Made by a program: the position numbers and the translations under genes. A stretch of DNA of 64,000 bases. It comes from Cytophagales bacterium UBA2561. Lineage in GTDB: Bacteria > Bacteroidota > Bacteroidia > Cytophagales > Thermoflexibacteraceae. Under the pieces are notes generated by a model. The model had not been told where the DNA came from and ran no database searches. It was given only the letters and a program-made list of their open reading frames with translations. The first letter of the stretch is position 1. Each line of letters begins with the position of its first letter. The stretch is from the NCBI GenBank assembly GCA_002340355.1, contig DDLX01000040.1, positions 209,959 to 273,958 on the forward strand, in the 5' to 3' direction. Of this stretch, positions 52,828-61,965 are shown piece by piece.

Positions 52828-53376
52828 TTAATATGGTATAAAAAACTCTTTGTATTCGATACATTTACTACCATTTTTTGTAATTAATAGAGCATGATTA
52901 TAATTTTCAGCAGGAAATGTAGCATACTTTTTAGCGTCATTCTTTAGTTGTGCGATATTCCATTGTTCTATTAAAGCGCATTCGTAGGACGAAAATGTAC
53001 TATCTTTATTAATAGTTAAATTTTTGTCGTACATAGTATAAGAATAATTAAGCACATCGTTTTTATGCCACATCATGCCGTATATTTTACTCTCTTCCAG
53101 AGAAAAACCCTGAATCACATAAAGAGAATCAATACTATCTATTGAAAATTGATATGTGCTATTCTTTAATACAAGAAATACTATATTTCTATAATCATTT
53201 TTCTTTTTACACATACTATATGAACAACTGCACCATATTCGATGAGTCTTGAGTCCTGAACTGATGTTTTTAGAACAATTAGTATTCAGTATGAGTGTAA
53301 TTATAAGGAACCCTAAAACCTTGTTTGACCTGTTTATTTTTAATTCTTTGATATGTGGTATAATCATGTACATCAT
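52828..53376 (-). CDS. small lipoprotein, candidate immunity/partner protein of cassette 1
   Basis: A 182-residue protein with a signal ending in the lipobox-like ILNTNC (near residue 34), preceded by VLGFLIITLIL. The mature part has a Cys cluster (WCSCSYSMC) and a beta-rich body with no recognised domain. It does not resemble the lipoprotein of cassette 2. Its ATG codons (53376, 53373, 53367) fall inside the 3' end of the protease gene, an overlap of about 90-98 bases, so translation is probably coupled. An immunity role fits the position but is unproven. Confidence 0.65.
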   Translation of the reverse strand: MMYMIIPHIKELKINRSNKVLGFLIITLILNTNCSKNISSGLKTHRIWCSCSYSMCKKKNDYRNIVFLVLKNSTYQFSIDSIDSLYVIQGFSLEESKIYGMMWHKNDVLNYSYTMYDKNLTINKDSTFSSYECALIEQWNIAQLKNDAKKYATFPAENYNHALLITKNGSKCIEYKEFFIPY

Positions 53377-54436
53377 AGTACAAACTATTATGATTGTTTG
53401 AGTGAATTATTCTTGATGCTTCATAAGGTTCAAGAGTTTTTGGGTCGTGAGAATATGCAACTCTTAGAGCAACTCCATGTTCTGCTCGTAGTTTATTTTC
53501 CATGTGTGTAGCATATAATTCTGCTCTGGGAATTGTTTTTGTTCCGTTTGTGACTGGTAAGTCTATCCACTTTCCCATATCAATTGTTCCATTCCAAATA
53601 TCTTGAACGTGAGCCAGTTCATGTCCTAAAGCAATAAATGATGGTCGATTTAGACTACCTTCAGTATTTAATCCACCTGAACTAGATAAATTCCAGCCAA
53701 CATATTTGCCATTAGTCATATCTGCTGCATTTCTTTTTGAATATGAAATCGTAGTTGTATTTGCACTTGAAACCAACTCAGTAATTAAATTGTGTCCCGT
53801 TTCACCTCCTAATAAGTCAAGTTTTGTAAGAGCCGCAAGTACCTCTGTATCGAAGTTGAAAAGTATATTGGTTTCCTGAAACTCATACTCAGAACCATCC
53901 ATATTATACAATGCGCCATCTTTATAAAAGACTTCATATATTGTACTTGTTGTTGGGTCTGCAAACCTAACTTTAATCGTATCTCCATTAGGGTCAATAT
54001 TGGTAATCGGATTTCCTGCGACAAAATTATAGGGTGATAATTCAGGATATTTATCAGCTCTAGGGTCAGTACTTAAAAATCGGGCAAGGGCTTTCGGAGG
54101 TAAGATGACCCGTCCAATTTCTTGATGATTTTTATCCAAAAAACTCACTACACCCAACCGAGGCTCAAACCGAATCCATTGAATATCAGAGGATTTTTCG
54201 CCATACGGAATGTCAATAAAATGTTTTCCGTTTTTTTCTTCTTCGGTCATCATCACCAATGAACTATCGCCAAACATCGCATAAGGACTGAGATTTTTAG
54301 TGTCCGTATTCCGAAATTGGGTGTTGGATGTCCCAAAATTACCTGTGAATTCAGGTTCGTTTTCAGTTTTCCAAAACAAGAAACTAACAGTGGCAACTAC
54401 GGCAGAAACTACCAAAATGACGGCAACATATTTCAT
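53279..54436 (-). CDS. RHS-core-type protein with M91-like metallopeptidase domain, candidate toxin
   Basis: A 385-residue protein. An N-terminal hydrophobic segment (VILVVSAVVATVSFLFW) exports or anchors it. Residues about 115-150 (LSTDPRADKY, then LSPYNFVAGNPITNIDPNG) match the end of the RHS-repeat-associated core, after which polymorphic toxin tips begin. The C-terminal ~220 residues carry HELAHVQDIWNGT (near residue 268), followed by RAELYATHMENKLRAEHGVALR. This resembles the M91/NleD-type zinc peptidase pattern, HExxH with a downstream Glu. A lipoprotein gene overlaps its end. A free-standing toxin or a secreted processing enzyme are the main alternatives. Confidence 0.75.
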   Translation of the reverse strand: MKYVAVILVVSAVVATVSFLFWKTENEPEFTGNFGTSNTQFRNTDTKNLSPYAMFGDSSLVMMTEEEKNGKHFIDIPYGEKSSDIQWIRFEPRLGVVSFLDKNHQEIGRVILPPKALARFLSTDPRADKYPELSPYNFVAGNPITNIDPNGDTIKVRFADPTTSTIYEVFYKDGALYNMDGSEYEFQETNILFNFDTEVLAALTKLDLLGGETGHNLITELVSSANTTTISYSKRNAADMTNGKYVGWNLSSSGGLNTEGSLNRPSFIALGHELAHVQDIWNGTIDMGKWIDLPVTNGTKTIPRAELYATHMENKLRAEHGVALRVAYSHDPKTLEPYEASRIIHSNNHNSLYYDVHDYTTYQRIKNKQVKQGFRVPYNYTHTEY

Positions 54437-54519
54437 AGGGAAAAGTGGTTTGTTTTGATGAAAGACAAGATAAAACTTTTTTAATTATTTTTGGTACTTT
54501 TTAAGTAAAAATGTCAAAT

Positions 54520-55128
54520 TTACTTGGTTTTCAAGGCAAATCGAATCATTTCTTCTACCGATAAATTTTCTCCATGTTTTTTAGCAACCATATTCAAACT
54601 TTTTTCCGCAATCGACTTCGTAAATCCTAACATCATCAAAGCTTCAAGGGCTTCGGAACGAATTGATTTTGAAGAATTTTTAGGTATTGTAGTCTGGTTT
54701 TCCAAATTTGAAGTCCCTAAAATTTCCAATTTTTGGATTTTGTCTTTTAGCTCTAAGATTACTCGTTGGGCGGTTTTTGCACCAATACCCTTTACACTTT
54801 GAATCAATTTGGCATCACCTGACAAAATTGCCTCTTTGATTTCACTTGGCGATAAGGAGGATAAAATCATTAATCCCGTATTGGGTCCAATTCCTGAAAT
54901 ACTAATCAATAATAAAAACAAAGCCCTTTCTTCTTGATTTTCAAAGCCATATAATGTTTGTTCAGCTTCTCGGACATGAAAATAAATATATAATTTACAA
55001 AATTCCTTTTGTCCAATATTCGCCGAAGTTTGCAATGAAATTCGGATATGATAACCAATTCCACCCGTTTCGATAATGGCAAAAGTAGGTTCTTTTCGAA
55101 CTAATTTCCCTGAAATGTATTCGTACAT
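54520..55128 (-). CDS. ruvA: Holliday junction branch migration protein RuvA
   Basis: A 202-residue DNA-junction-binding subunit of RuvAB. Domain I is an OB fold (YEYISGKLVRKEPTFAIIET, YHIRISL). Domain II has the two HhH motifs (ISGIGPNTGLMILS and VKGIGAKTAQRVILEL). Domain III is the flexible C-terminal RuvB-binding helix bundle (ALEALMMLGFTKSIAEKSL). Length and layout are standard. It lies between the cassette array and lptD on the same strand; ruvB is elsewhere. Confidence 0.95.
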   Translation of the reverse strand: MYEYISGKLVRKEPTFAIIETGGIGYHIRISLQTSANIGQKEFCKLYIYFHVREAEQTLYGFENQEERALFLLLISISGIGPNTGLMILSSLSPSEIKEAILSGDAKLIQSVKGIGAKTAQRVILELKDKIQKLEILGTSNLENQTTIPKNSSKSIRSEALEALMMLGFTKSIAEKSLNMVAKKHGENLSVEEMIRFALKTK

Positions 55129-55160
55129 TTTATTCTATTTAGATTGAATGAATAGCTAAT

Positions 55161-57809
55161 TTAACGATAATACCAGCTATTTCGCCGTTCAATTTTCAAA
55201 TCGCTAAACATTTGTGATTTTACGCCTAAATTAAAAGTATAACCTGCACGAGGTCCAAAAGGAATCCAAGTAGTAGTCATACGCCAACATTTTAGATCTC
55301 GAGTAATACTCAACTGCGTAAAAGTTAGATCTTTATTCTCAAAATCGTAACCTGAATTGAAATTCACCTTCCAGTTTTTCGTTACGCTAACATTTCCACT
55401 AAAGGTTAAACTTTGTACAATATCATTGGCTGGCATTTCACCTTGTTTAGTATAATTTAGACTATAACTCAAATTCAAACTCCAAGGCATACTAAAATCA
55501 ACATACAAATCAGGATTTGCATAAAAATCCCGTAAAATTTCTTCTTCCTGAGCATTTCGAGCCTTGCGTTTGGGAGTATTATCAGATTTGGGATTAAGGG
55601 ACGTATTCACACTAAATCGTACACTTTCCAGATAGCCGATACCTTTGCCTGCATTCCATGCGAAAACAGGAATTCGATTTTGCTCTGTAACGTCTCCTAG
55701 CCTTCCATTTTCGAGCGTATCCCTCGCTGTAATTTCGTAAGCATATGGGTTAATTGTACCACTCAAATTAAAGTTAAATTTTTTGATCCGTGTATTGGCT
55801 GACCATCCCAAATTAGAAAGTTGAAATCCATTATCAGGACGAATCAGATTGTAACTCCCTCCAATATTGGCATTTAATAATTGTACTTTACGGTCTTTTT
55901 GGAGCGAGTCACTTTTTTTCGCTCCCAGTTTCATCTCAAATGTATTTTGCAATCCAAAGTTTATATTTCCTGATTCTCCTTGTGAAGGACTACCATAAAT
56001 CCCTCTATAACGAGATAGTTTTTGAGTATTTCCCTCAAGATCAGACTGCACCGTTTCGTACATATTCCATTGTCCTTGCGAAAAGTCGGGCGTATAACTA
56101 AAACCAATACGAGGTGCAATTTGATGCCTAATTGCTTTGATTTTCAAAAATTTAGGATAATAAAAACCATAAAACTGAGTCGAAGTACTTATGCTTCCAT
56201 TAAATTGATAGAATCGAGAAAATTTAGCCAAAGTATCTTCTTCAATTAGTTGAGTAGTGGGATTAAAGCGAAAAGTATATTGTTCAGGATACCATGTCTC
56301 ACTATAACTACTTGACAAACTAAGGTTGAAATATTTAAGAATTGAGGTCGAAGTCGAAATAGGAATAGTATGTTTCATTCCCATTTGAGCATCCTCCAAA
56401 AGTCGATTGATATTCTCAAACTTGAAAAGCTCTAAGGTATCTCGGCTATCACCTTCACCAATGACATTTTGAATACGAGCGCGAGCCTCTCCCGAATAAC
56501 TCAAATTTAACTCACTCAATAAATTTTTCTTTTGGGAATTTGCCTTACGAAGTGGATAAATTTTATTCATTCGCAAACTAGCATTTGGACTAATATCAGC
56601 GACATTCGTAATCAAATTTTGTTGGACTCGCAATGCACCCGAAAATGAAAATGGAGTTCCTGTAAATGTTTTATTATAATTAACGTTAGAACTCATAGAG
56701 GCAGATAAATAATCTTGCACACGACGAGCATTATTTTGGTTAAATGTTGAACTGGCAAGATTCACACTAGCACTAAATCGACTATCACCGCGAGATTCAG
56801 GTGTATGATTCCATTGCAAACGAAAGTCATTTTGAATGGCTTTTTCTAATGATCCTTCGATTTCATTGATACGACGATTGTACTGAAAGTTCAAAAAACC
56901 ATTATAAAAATATCGTTTTTTATAATTAGAACGTGTCGTAAATCCCCAACCTCCAATGGTATAAATTTCGCCTAAAATACTCAAGTCGGCATAATCACTA
57001 ATTGCCCAATAAAGTCCGCCATTACTCAGAAAAAAACCACGTTGGCGCGTTTCACCATACAAGGGCATAATAAACCCTGAAGCTCGTTTGCCACGTTGTG
57101 GAAATAATCCAAAAGGAAAAGCAAACGGAGTCGGTACACCATATAATTCCATATAAAAGGGTCCCGAAGCAGTAACTTTTCCTGGTATAATCTTCATTTT
57201 ACGAGAACGAATCGCTATTTCAGGAGGCTCAGGGTCACACTCTCCACAAATAATATACTGATTATCATTAGCATATAAATCACCGTTATCATTTCGCTTT
57301 ACGGTCTGACTTCGGACAATACCTTCACCTTGTTGGGTCGTTGCTCCTGAAATAATTCCCTTTTGAGACTTAAAATTATATTTGATTTTTTTGGATTTAT
57401 ATTCTTTTCTTCTATCCTTAAAAACAGGTTCTTGAAATTTCTCACCATTTTCATCTTCAATTCCGACTGCTTCGACCGAACCCGAAGTTTGGTCAATCGA
57501 AATATATCCCGCCGATAACTCGGTAGCTTTACCATATTTGATATTTGCAGCGTTATAAAGATGAATGATTTGTTGGGTTACGTCAAATCGGATGGAATCA
57601 CTGGCTTTATAGTCAATAACAAACTCTAATTCAGACTGATTAACTGCTATGCTATCCCGATTGAGCTGGACAGAATCCGACTCGGTACGCTCTTCGGAAT
57701 TATTTTGGGCAAAAAGGTGGTTTATTCCTAAAAAGGCAACTAGAAATACGAACCAGCCTTTCCCAAAGCCTACCTGTTGGAGGGATGGACACGGCATTAT
57801 AAATGTCAT
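55161..57809 (-). CDS. LPS-assembly protein LptD-like outer-membrane barrel
   Basis: An 882-residue outer-membrane protein of the Bacteroidota 'putative LptD' family. The signal peptide ends HLFAQ. The N-terminal OstA/LptA-like domain (about 50-200) has FKSQKGIISGATTQQGEGIV and a Cys pair in YIICGECDPEPPE. The barrel runs to the C-terminal strand, with GVPTPFAFPFGLFPQRGKRA a clear family block near residue 235. It inserts LPS into the outer leaflet with LptE. The start at 57809 (MTFIMPCPS) is preferred over 57881 because the latter adds a non-signal stretch. It is divergent from the amidase gene, an arrangement common in Bacteroidota. Confidence 0.9.
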   Translation of the reverse strand: MTFIMPCPSLQQVGFGKGWFVFLVAFLGINHLFAQNNSEERTESDSVQLNRDSIAVNQSELEFVIDYKASDSIRFDVTQQIIHLYNAANIKYGKATELSAGYISIDQTSGSVEAVGIEDENGEKFQEPVFKDRRKEYKSKKIKYNFKSQKGIISGATTQQGEGIVRSQTVKRNDNGDLYANDNQYIICGECDPEPPEIAIRSRKMKIIPGKVTASGPFYMELYGVPTPFAFPFGLFPQRGKRASGFIMPLYGETRQRGFFLSNGGLYWAISDYADLSILGEIYTIGGWGFTTRSNYKKRYFYNGFLNFQYNRRINEIEGSLEKAIQNDFRLQWNHTPESRGDSRFSASVNLASSTFNQNNARRVQDYLSASMSSNVNYNKTFTGTPFSFSGALRVQQNLITNVADISPNASLRMNKIYPLRKANSQKKNLLSELNLSYSGEARARIQNVIGEGDSRDTLELFKFENINRLLEDAQMGMKHTIPISTSTSILKYFNLSLSSSYSETWYPEQYTFRFNPTTQLIEEDTLAKFSRFYQFNGSISTSTQFYGFYYPKFLKIKAIRHQIAPRIGFSYTPDFSQGQWNMYETVQSDLEGNTQKLSRYRGIYGSPSQGESGNINFGLQNTFEMKLGAKKSDSLQKDRKVQLLNANIGGSYNLIRPDNGFQLSNLGWSANTRIKKFNFNLSGTINPYAYEITARDTLENGRLGDVTEQNRIPVFAWNAGKGIGYLESVRFSVNTSLNPKSDNTPKRKARNAQEEEILRDFYANPDLYVDFSMPWSLNLSYSLNYTKQGEMPANDIVQSLTFSGNVSVTKNWKVNFNSGYDFENKDLTFTQLSITRDLKCWRMTTTWIPFGPRAGYTFNLGVKSQMFSDLKIERRNSWYYR

Positions 57810-57905
57810 TTTTGGGTAAATAATTTGCAAAAGTTGCCCTAATTTAGCAACATTTTTGAGGCAAAAATAACAGAGTGCCACTAATAAAAGGAGAACAAAA
57901 GGACA

Positions 57906-58697
57906 ATGAAAGGCTTTCTAACATTTTTTATCATTTTAGGACTCATTTCGAGCGCATTGGTCTTGACTTCATACAGCACACTAAATGTCAAATCCAACCA
58001 AATTCGTAAAATTATTATTGATGCAGGACATGGTGGGAAAGACCCTGGGTGCATTGGCGAAACGACCTATGAAAAGGATATTGCTTATGACATTGCTCAG
58101 GAATTTGGGAGTCTGGTCAAAACCTATATTAATGATGTCCAAATTGTTTACACCCGTCCTGAAAAACATAAATTTGTAGAGCTACGCGAACGCGCCCGAA
58201 TTGCTAATAGAGAACATGCAGACTTATTCATTTCTTTGCATTGCAATGCTTCTGAATCGCCTGAAATTCATGGTACGGAAACCTATGTAATGGGGCTGAA
58301 TTCTTCGGATGAAAATCTCAGAGTCGCCATGCGTGAAAATGCCTCTATCCTAAAAGAAGGTGATTATCAGGAAAAATACAACGGCTTTAATCCCAATTCT
58401 CCGATCTCATATATTTTGATGTCCAATTTCCAAAATGTCTATCAAGCCAACAGTTTGCGAATGGCAAAAAATGTAGAAAGTCAATTTAAACATCGTCTTT
58501 TACGCCATAGTCGAGGAGTCAAGCAAAGTGGTTTTGTGGTACTTTGGAAGACATCAATGCCAAGTGTGCTGGTCGAAACAGGCTTTTTAACGAATCGTTC
58601 TGAGGAAAATTATTTGCAAGGCGAACGAGGTAAATTACAAGTAGCTTCCGCATTATACCGAGCCTTTCGAGACTACAAACAAAATATTGAGAAATGA
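57906..58697 (+). CDS. N-acetylmuramoyl-L-alanine amidase
   Basis: A 263-residue zinc amidase (Amidase_3/AmiC type) that cleaves the lactyl-peptide bond of peptidoglycan in the periplasm. The signal anchor is at residues 1-23. The catalytic block IIIDAGHGGKDPGC (residues 36-49) holds the first His. DLFISLHCNAS near 112 gives the second His. The Glu is in PSVLVETGFLTNRSEENYL near 225. All expected zinc ligands are present. It is divergent from lptD, which may coordinate wall and outer-membrane growth. Confidence 0.94.
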   Translation: MKGFLTFFIILGLISSALVLTSYSTLNVKSNQIRKIIIDAGHGGKDPGCIGETTYEKDIAYDIAQEFGSLVKTYINDVQIVYTRPEKHKFVELRERARIANREHADLFISLHCNASESPEIHGTETYVMGLNSSDENLRVAMRENASILKEGDYQEKYNGFNPNSPISYILMSNFQNVYQANSLRMAKNVESQFKHRLLRHSRGVKQSGFVVLWKTSMPSVLVETGFLTNRSEENYLQGERGKLQVASALYRAFRDYKQNIEK

Positions 58698-58805
58698 ATA
58701 TACAACAATGTCAAAAATTATTTATAATTTTATATAAGAATCTGGCTATCAGTTTTTTTGAAAAAATCGTAACTTACTTTCTCCACAAACAACTAACCGA
58801 TTTTT

Positions 58806-59357
58806 ATGAAAGAAAATTTACCAGAAAAGTCGGAGTCAAAATTTAAGTCAAAGTTTCCATTTTTTTCACCATTAAAAACACAGGCGTTATCGCTTCGAAA
58901 ACAGACTATTGTGGGGTTGATAGCTGTAACAACTTTAGTTGTAGCAATTATTTCAGACACTCGACTTGCCAAAAAGGAACGGGAAATTTGGAAAATTATA
59001 ATTGAAAATAATTTCCCTGTTTGTGAGCAATATGCTTTAACTGTGAAACAAGCAGGACTGTTTCCTTGTCATGAATGTCCAAGTGGTGAAATTTATCTGA
59101 ACTATGATGATATTTGGCGATATGGTTTTGCAGGGATGGGGGGAAAAGAAACCCGTTATCCCAATGACATCTTCTATAAGGAAGGAAAGTGGAAGCTAAC
59201 CGACAAACATTTAGAATATTTTCCTCAATTTAAAGGCACAAAACCTGAATGCGAAATTGAGGAAAAAGAGAAAATTTACCATTACCCTGAACTACCCGAA
59301 GCCCAAAAACGGGATATTAAACTAATTCGTCCACCTGGAAACAAACAAGACCGATGA
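58806..59357 (+). CDS. membrane-anchored hypothetical protein
   Basis: A 183-residue protein. A single N-terminal membrane segment (residues about 35-50, IVGLIAVTTLVVAIIS) follows a lysine-rich cytoplasmic start. A Cys-containing exported domain (FPCHECPSGEIYLNYDDIW, near residue 77) follows. No family recognised. The last four bases (ATGA) overlap the start of the next gene, so the pair is translationally coupled. Confidence 0.7.
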   Translation: MKENLPEKSESKFKSKFPFFSPLKTQALSLRKQTIVGLIAVTTLVVAIISDTRLAKKEREIWKIIIENNFPVCEQYALTVKQAGLFPCHECPSGEIYLNYDDIWRYGFAGMGGKETRYPNDIFYKEGKWKLTDKHLEYFPQFKGTKPECEIEEKEKIYHYPELPEAQKRDIKLIRPPGNKQDR

Positions 59358-59851
59358 TTCTAGAAGAACTCTTACCAATTCGAGGGATGCAAATCCCTGA
59401 TTGGGAAAAACATTACAGAGGTTTATCCATGACAGGAGCACGGGACATTCATGTGCCATCTGCAAATTCATTGAGTAAATCAATTATTGAATATGTATTA
59501 AATGCTCAATTAAATATTAGCAATTACACGAGATACGATAGCTTTTCTTTCCATATTGTGGCTTACGTAGATACAGGATTTACACCAACTCCCGAAGGTG
59601 TAAAAGTACTTGACCAAATTGATGAATTGGTTTTACGCTTGTGTGTCCATATTGATGCCCCTCGATTTGCAAAAGTCAATAAACACCAAGCCCTCCGCAT
59701 GATTGCCCAACTTTTATTGGATAGTGTCCCCAAATATTTATTTGACCGAGAAGACTTTGATGGGAAAAAATTTTATAAAGATATTTTGCCCATTGTTCAA
59801 CCTATTGCCGATGGAACAAGGACTTTTCAGGATGTAGAATTTCCATTGTAG
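59354..59851 (+). CDS. hypothetical protein coupled to the preceding gene
   Basis: A 165-residue soluble protein of no recognised family, beginning MILEELLPIRGMQ. It contains LRLCVHIDAPRFAKVNKHQA near residue 95 and ends DGTRTFQDVEFPL. It has no signal peptide, while its coupled partner is membrane-anchored with a Cys motif. It may therefore act with that protein on the cytoplasmic side of the membrane. A stable hairpin follows. Confidence 0.65.
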   Translation: MILEELLPIRGMQIPDWEKHYRGLSMTGARDIHVPSANSLSKSIIEYVLNAQLNISNYTRYDSFSFHIVAYVDTGFTPTPEGVKVLDQIDELVLRLCVHIDAPRFAKVNKHQALRMIAQLLLDSVPKYLFDREDFDGKKFYKDILPIVQPIADGTRTFQDVEFPL

Positions 59852-59942
59852 AAATCTTTGTTGAAGATTAAAAATATCACCTTCCGAATATTTTAAATAT
59901 TAATTCCATTATCAGAATTGAATAAGTTATAAATTAGGCATA

Positions 59943-59980
59943 ACCCGAAATCTTCTGAACATTTTCAGTAGATTTCGGGT
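59943..59980 (+). terminator. hairpin upstream of sufS
   Basis: ACCCGAAATCTTCTGAA (59943-59959) and TTCAGTAGATTTCGGGT (59964-59980) form a 17-bp stem with one mismatch and a 4-base loop. A weak T-rich tract follows. It separates the two coupled unknown genes from sufS. Confidence 0.75.
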
Positions 59981-60060
59981 CATTATCTCGAATTATTTTG
60001 AATGAAATAGATGATAAAATTTTAATCCATTCAGAATACAACCCAAAAGTGCAATTGAAC

Positions 60061-61275
60061 ATGAAAAATATTCAAGATATTCGTCAAGATTTTCCGATTC
60101 TTCACCAAGAAATACAGGGAAAACCCTTGATTTATTTCGATAATGCGGCAACTTCTCAAAAACCTCGTTCGGTCATTGATAGCCTAAATACCTATTATAC
60201 AGGTATGAATGCCAATGTCCATCGTGGAATCCATACCCTTGCTGAGCGTTCTACCCAAGCCTTTGAAGATACTCGTGAATTGGTACGTCATTTCTTGAAT
60301 GCCCAATCAATTGAGGAAGTTATTTATACCAAAGGCACTACTGAAAGTTTAAATTTAGTAGCTTCATCTTACGGACAAATAGCTGTTAATGAAGGCGATG
60401 AGGTGATTATCAGTACAATGGAACACCATTCGAATATTGTACCTTGGCAATTGCTTTGTGAACGTAAAAAAGCCATTCTGAAAGTTATTCCAATCAATGA
60501 CAAAGGGGAACTTTTATTCGAAGAATTTGAAAAATTAATTTCTGAGCGGACTAAAATTGTCTCTGTTGTCCATGTTTCTAATACCCTTGGTACGATAAAT
60601 CCTGTCAAAAAAATTATTGACACAGCTCATCAATTTGGCGCAATTACGGTCATTGATGGCGCACAAGCGACTCCTCATGTCGAAATTGATGTACAAGATT
60701 TGAATGCTGACTTTTATGCTTTTTCAGGGCATAAAGTATATGGACCTACAGGAATTGGGATTTTGTATGGAAAAAAGAAACTTCTTGAACAAATGCCTCC
60801 ATATATGGGTGGTGGAGAAATGATTAAAGAGGTTACATTCGAGAAAACAACTTATAACGATTTACCTTATAAATTTGAAGCAGGAACACCAAATATTGGA
60901 GATGCTGTAGCCCTAAAAAACGCTATTGAATTTGTATTGGAAATCGGGCGAGAAAATATCGCCAATCATGAACAAGAACTATTAGAATATGCCACCCAGA
61001 AGCTCCAAGAAATACCCAATTTACGTATTATTGGAGAGGCTAATCATAAAGCAAGTGTCGTTTCCTTTGTAGTTGATGGCGTTCATTCGATGGATATTGG
61101 AATGATGTTAGATGCTAACGGAATTGCAGTTCGAACAGGAAATCATTGTACGATGCCTTTAATGGCTCGGTTCGGAATTGAAGGTACGGTACGCGCTTCA
61201 TTTGCCATCTATAATACCACCGAAGAAATTGACCGATTTGTCAGCGAATTACAGCGAATTATTCAGGTGATGTAA
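60061..61275 (+). CDS. sufS: cysteine desulfurase SufS-type
   Basis: A 404-residue class V aminotransferase-fold PLP enzyme that mobilises sulfur from cysteine for Fe-S clusters. IYFDNAATSQKPRSVID is near residue 24. The PLP His is in STMEHHSNIVPW near 120. The Schiff-base Lys is in AFSGHKVYGPTG near 225. The active-site Cys is in RTGNHCTMPLM near 363. The NHCTMP form is typical of SufS rather than IscS. The start at 60061 gives normal length; an in-frame TTG at 59998 is rejected. Other suf genes are not adjacent. It fits with the Nfu carrier at 32.9 kb. Confidence 0.92.
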   Translation: MKNIQDIRQDFPILHQEIQGKPLIYFDNAATSQKPRSVIDSLNTYYTGMNANVHRGIHTLAERSTQAFEDTRELVRHFLNAQSIEEVIYTKGTTESLNLVASSYGQIAVNEGDEVIISTMEHHSNIVPWQLLCERKKAILKVIPINDKGELLFEEFEKLISERTKIVSVVHVSNTLGTINPVKKIIDTAHQFGAITVIDGAQATPHVEIDVQDLNADFYAFSGHKVYGPTGIGILYGKKKLLEQMPPYMGGGEMIKEVTFEKTTYNDLPYKFEAGTPNIGDAVALKNAIEFVLEIGRENIANHEQELLEYATQKLQEIPNLRIIGEANHKASVVSFVVDGVHSMDIGMMLDANGIAVRTGNHCTMPLMARFGIEGTVRASFAIYNTTEEIDRFVSELQRIIQVM

Positions 61276-61362
61276 GGCAGATAAACTTAGAATTAGGCTA
61301 AAAATTATTAAAAAGTTTTATCTTTACGGTTTGGAAAAAATAATTTAAACACCAATACAAAC

Positions 61363-61845
61363 ATGGAATTTGCAACGGCTGATTTATGGGATGAATATGC
61401 TACCAGTTTGACATATTTAGACCCGATTTTTCGCAGTTTTGGGAAAAAAACAAAATTTGCAGGACAAATCGTTACCCTCAAATTACACGAAGATAATACC
61501 TTAGTTCGGGAGATTCTTGGTGAAGATGGTAAAGGAAAAGTTTTGGTCGTAGATGGTGGAGGTTCGTTACGGTGTGCATTAGTGGGCGATAACTTAGCCC
61601 AAAAAGCAATTGATAATCAATGGGAAGGCATTTTGGTTTATGGGTGTATCCGTGATTCCGCCCTTATTAACTCAATGGACGTAGGTATTAAAGCCTTAAA
61701 TACATGTCCTATCCAAAGTATCAAACGTGGTGTTGGTTTGACAAATGAAATCGTCCGTTTTGCAAGTGGAGTTTTCAAGCCTGATGCTTATATTTATGCT
61801 GATGAGGATGGTATTTCCATTTCTGATAAGTGGTTATTAAGTTAA
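61363..61845 (+). CDS. rraA: RraA-family protein
   Basis: A 160-residue protein of the RraA/HMG-aldolase-like fold. FATADLWDEYA begins it. GKGKVLVVDGGGSLRCALVG near residue 58 and the central ALINSMDVGIKALNTCPIQS near 105 are diagnostic of RraA, as is YADEDGISIS at the end. In E. coli RraA inhibits RNase E; in Bacteroidota, which have a distinct RNase E/G, it may act on that or be a small aldolase. Length typical. Confidence 0.9.
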   Translation: MEFATADLWDEYATSLTYLDPIFRSFGKKTKFAGQIVTLKLHEDNTLVREILGEDGKGKVLVVDGGGSLRCALVGDNLAQKAIDNQWEGILVYGCIRDSALINSMDVGIKALNTCPIQSIKRGVGLTNEIVRFASGVFKPDAYIYADEDGISISDKWLLS

Positions 61846-61883
61846 AATCTAGATTCTATATTAGTAATATTCAATAAATTTAA

Positions 61884-61926
61884 TTTTCCATAATAGTAAT
61901 TTATCCAGAATTATTATTATGGAAAA
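61884..61926. repeat. palindromic intergenic repeat core, copy 5
   Basis: TTTTCCATAATAGTAA (61884-61899) and TTATTATTATGGAAAA (61911-61926) form a 16-bp stem with one mismatch, carrying the TTTCCATA/TATGGAAA core of the family. The left flank AAATTTAATTTTCCATA and right flank TTTAAATAATTTTA match copies 1 and 4. It lies directly before the damaged 5' end of the glycosyltransferase gene. Confidence 0.6.
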
Positions 61927-61965
61927 TAATTTTAGGACTATTCACAAAAATATTTAAATAATTTT

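Noticed and set aside
52584..52874. A 96-codon - strand frame between cassettes 1 and 2
   Set aside because: It overlaps both the broken protease start and the lipoprotein end, and is low-complexity without a recognisable signal peptide.
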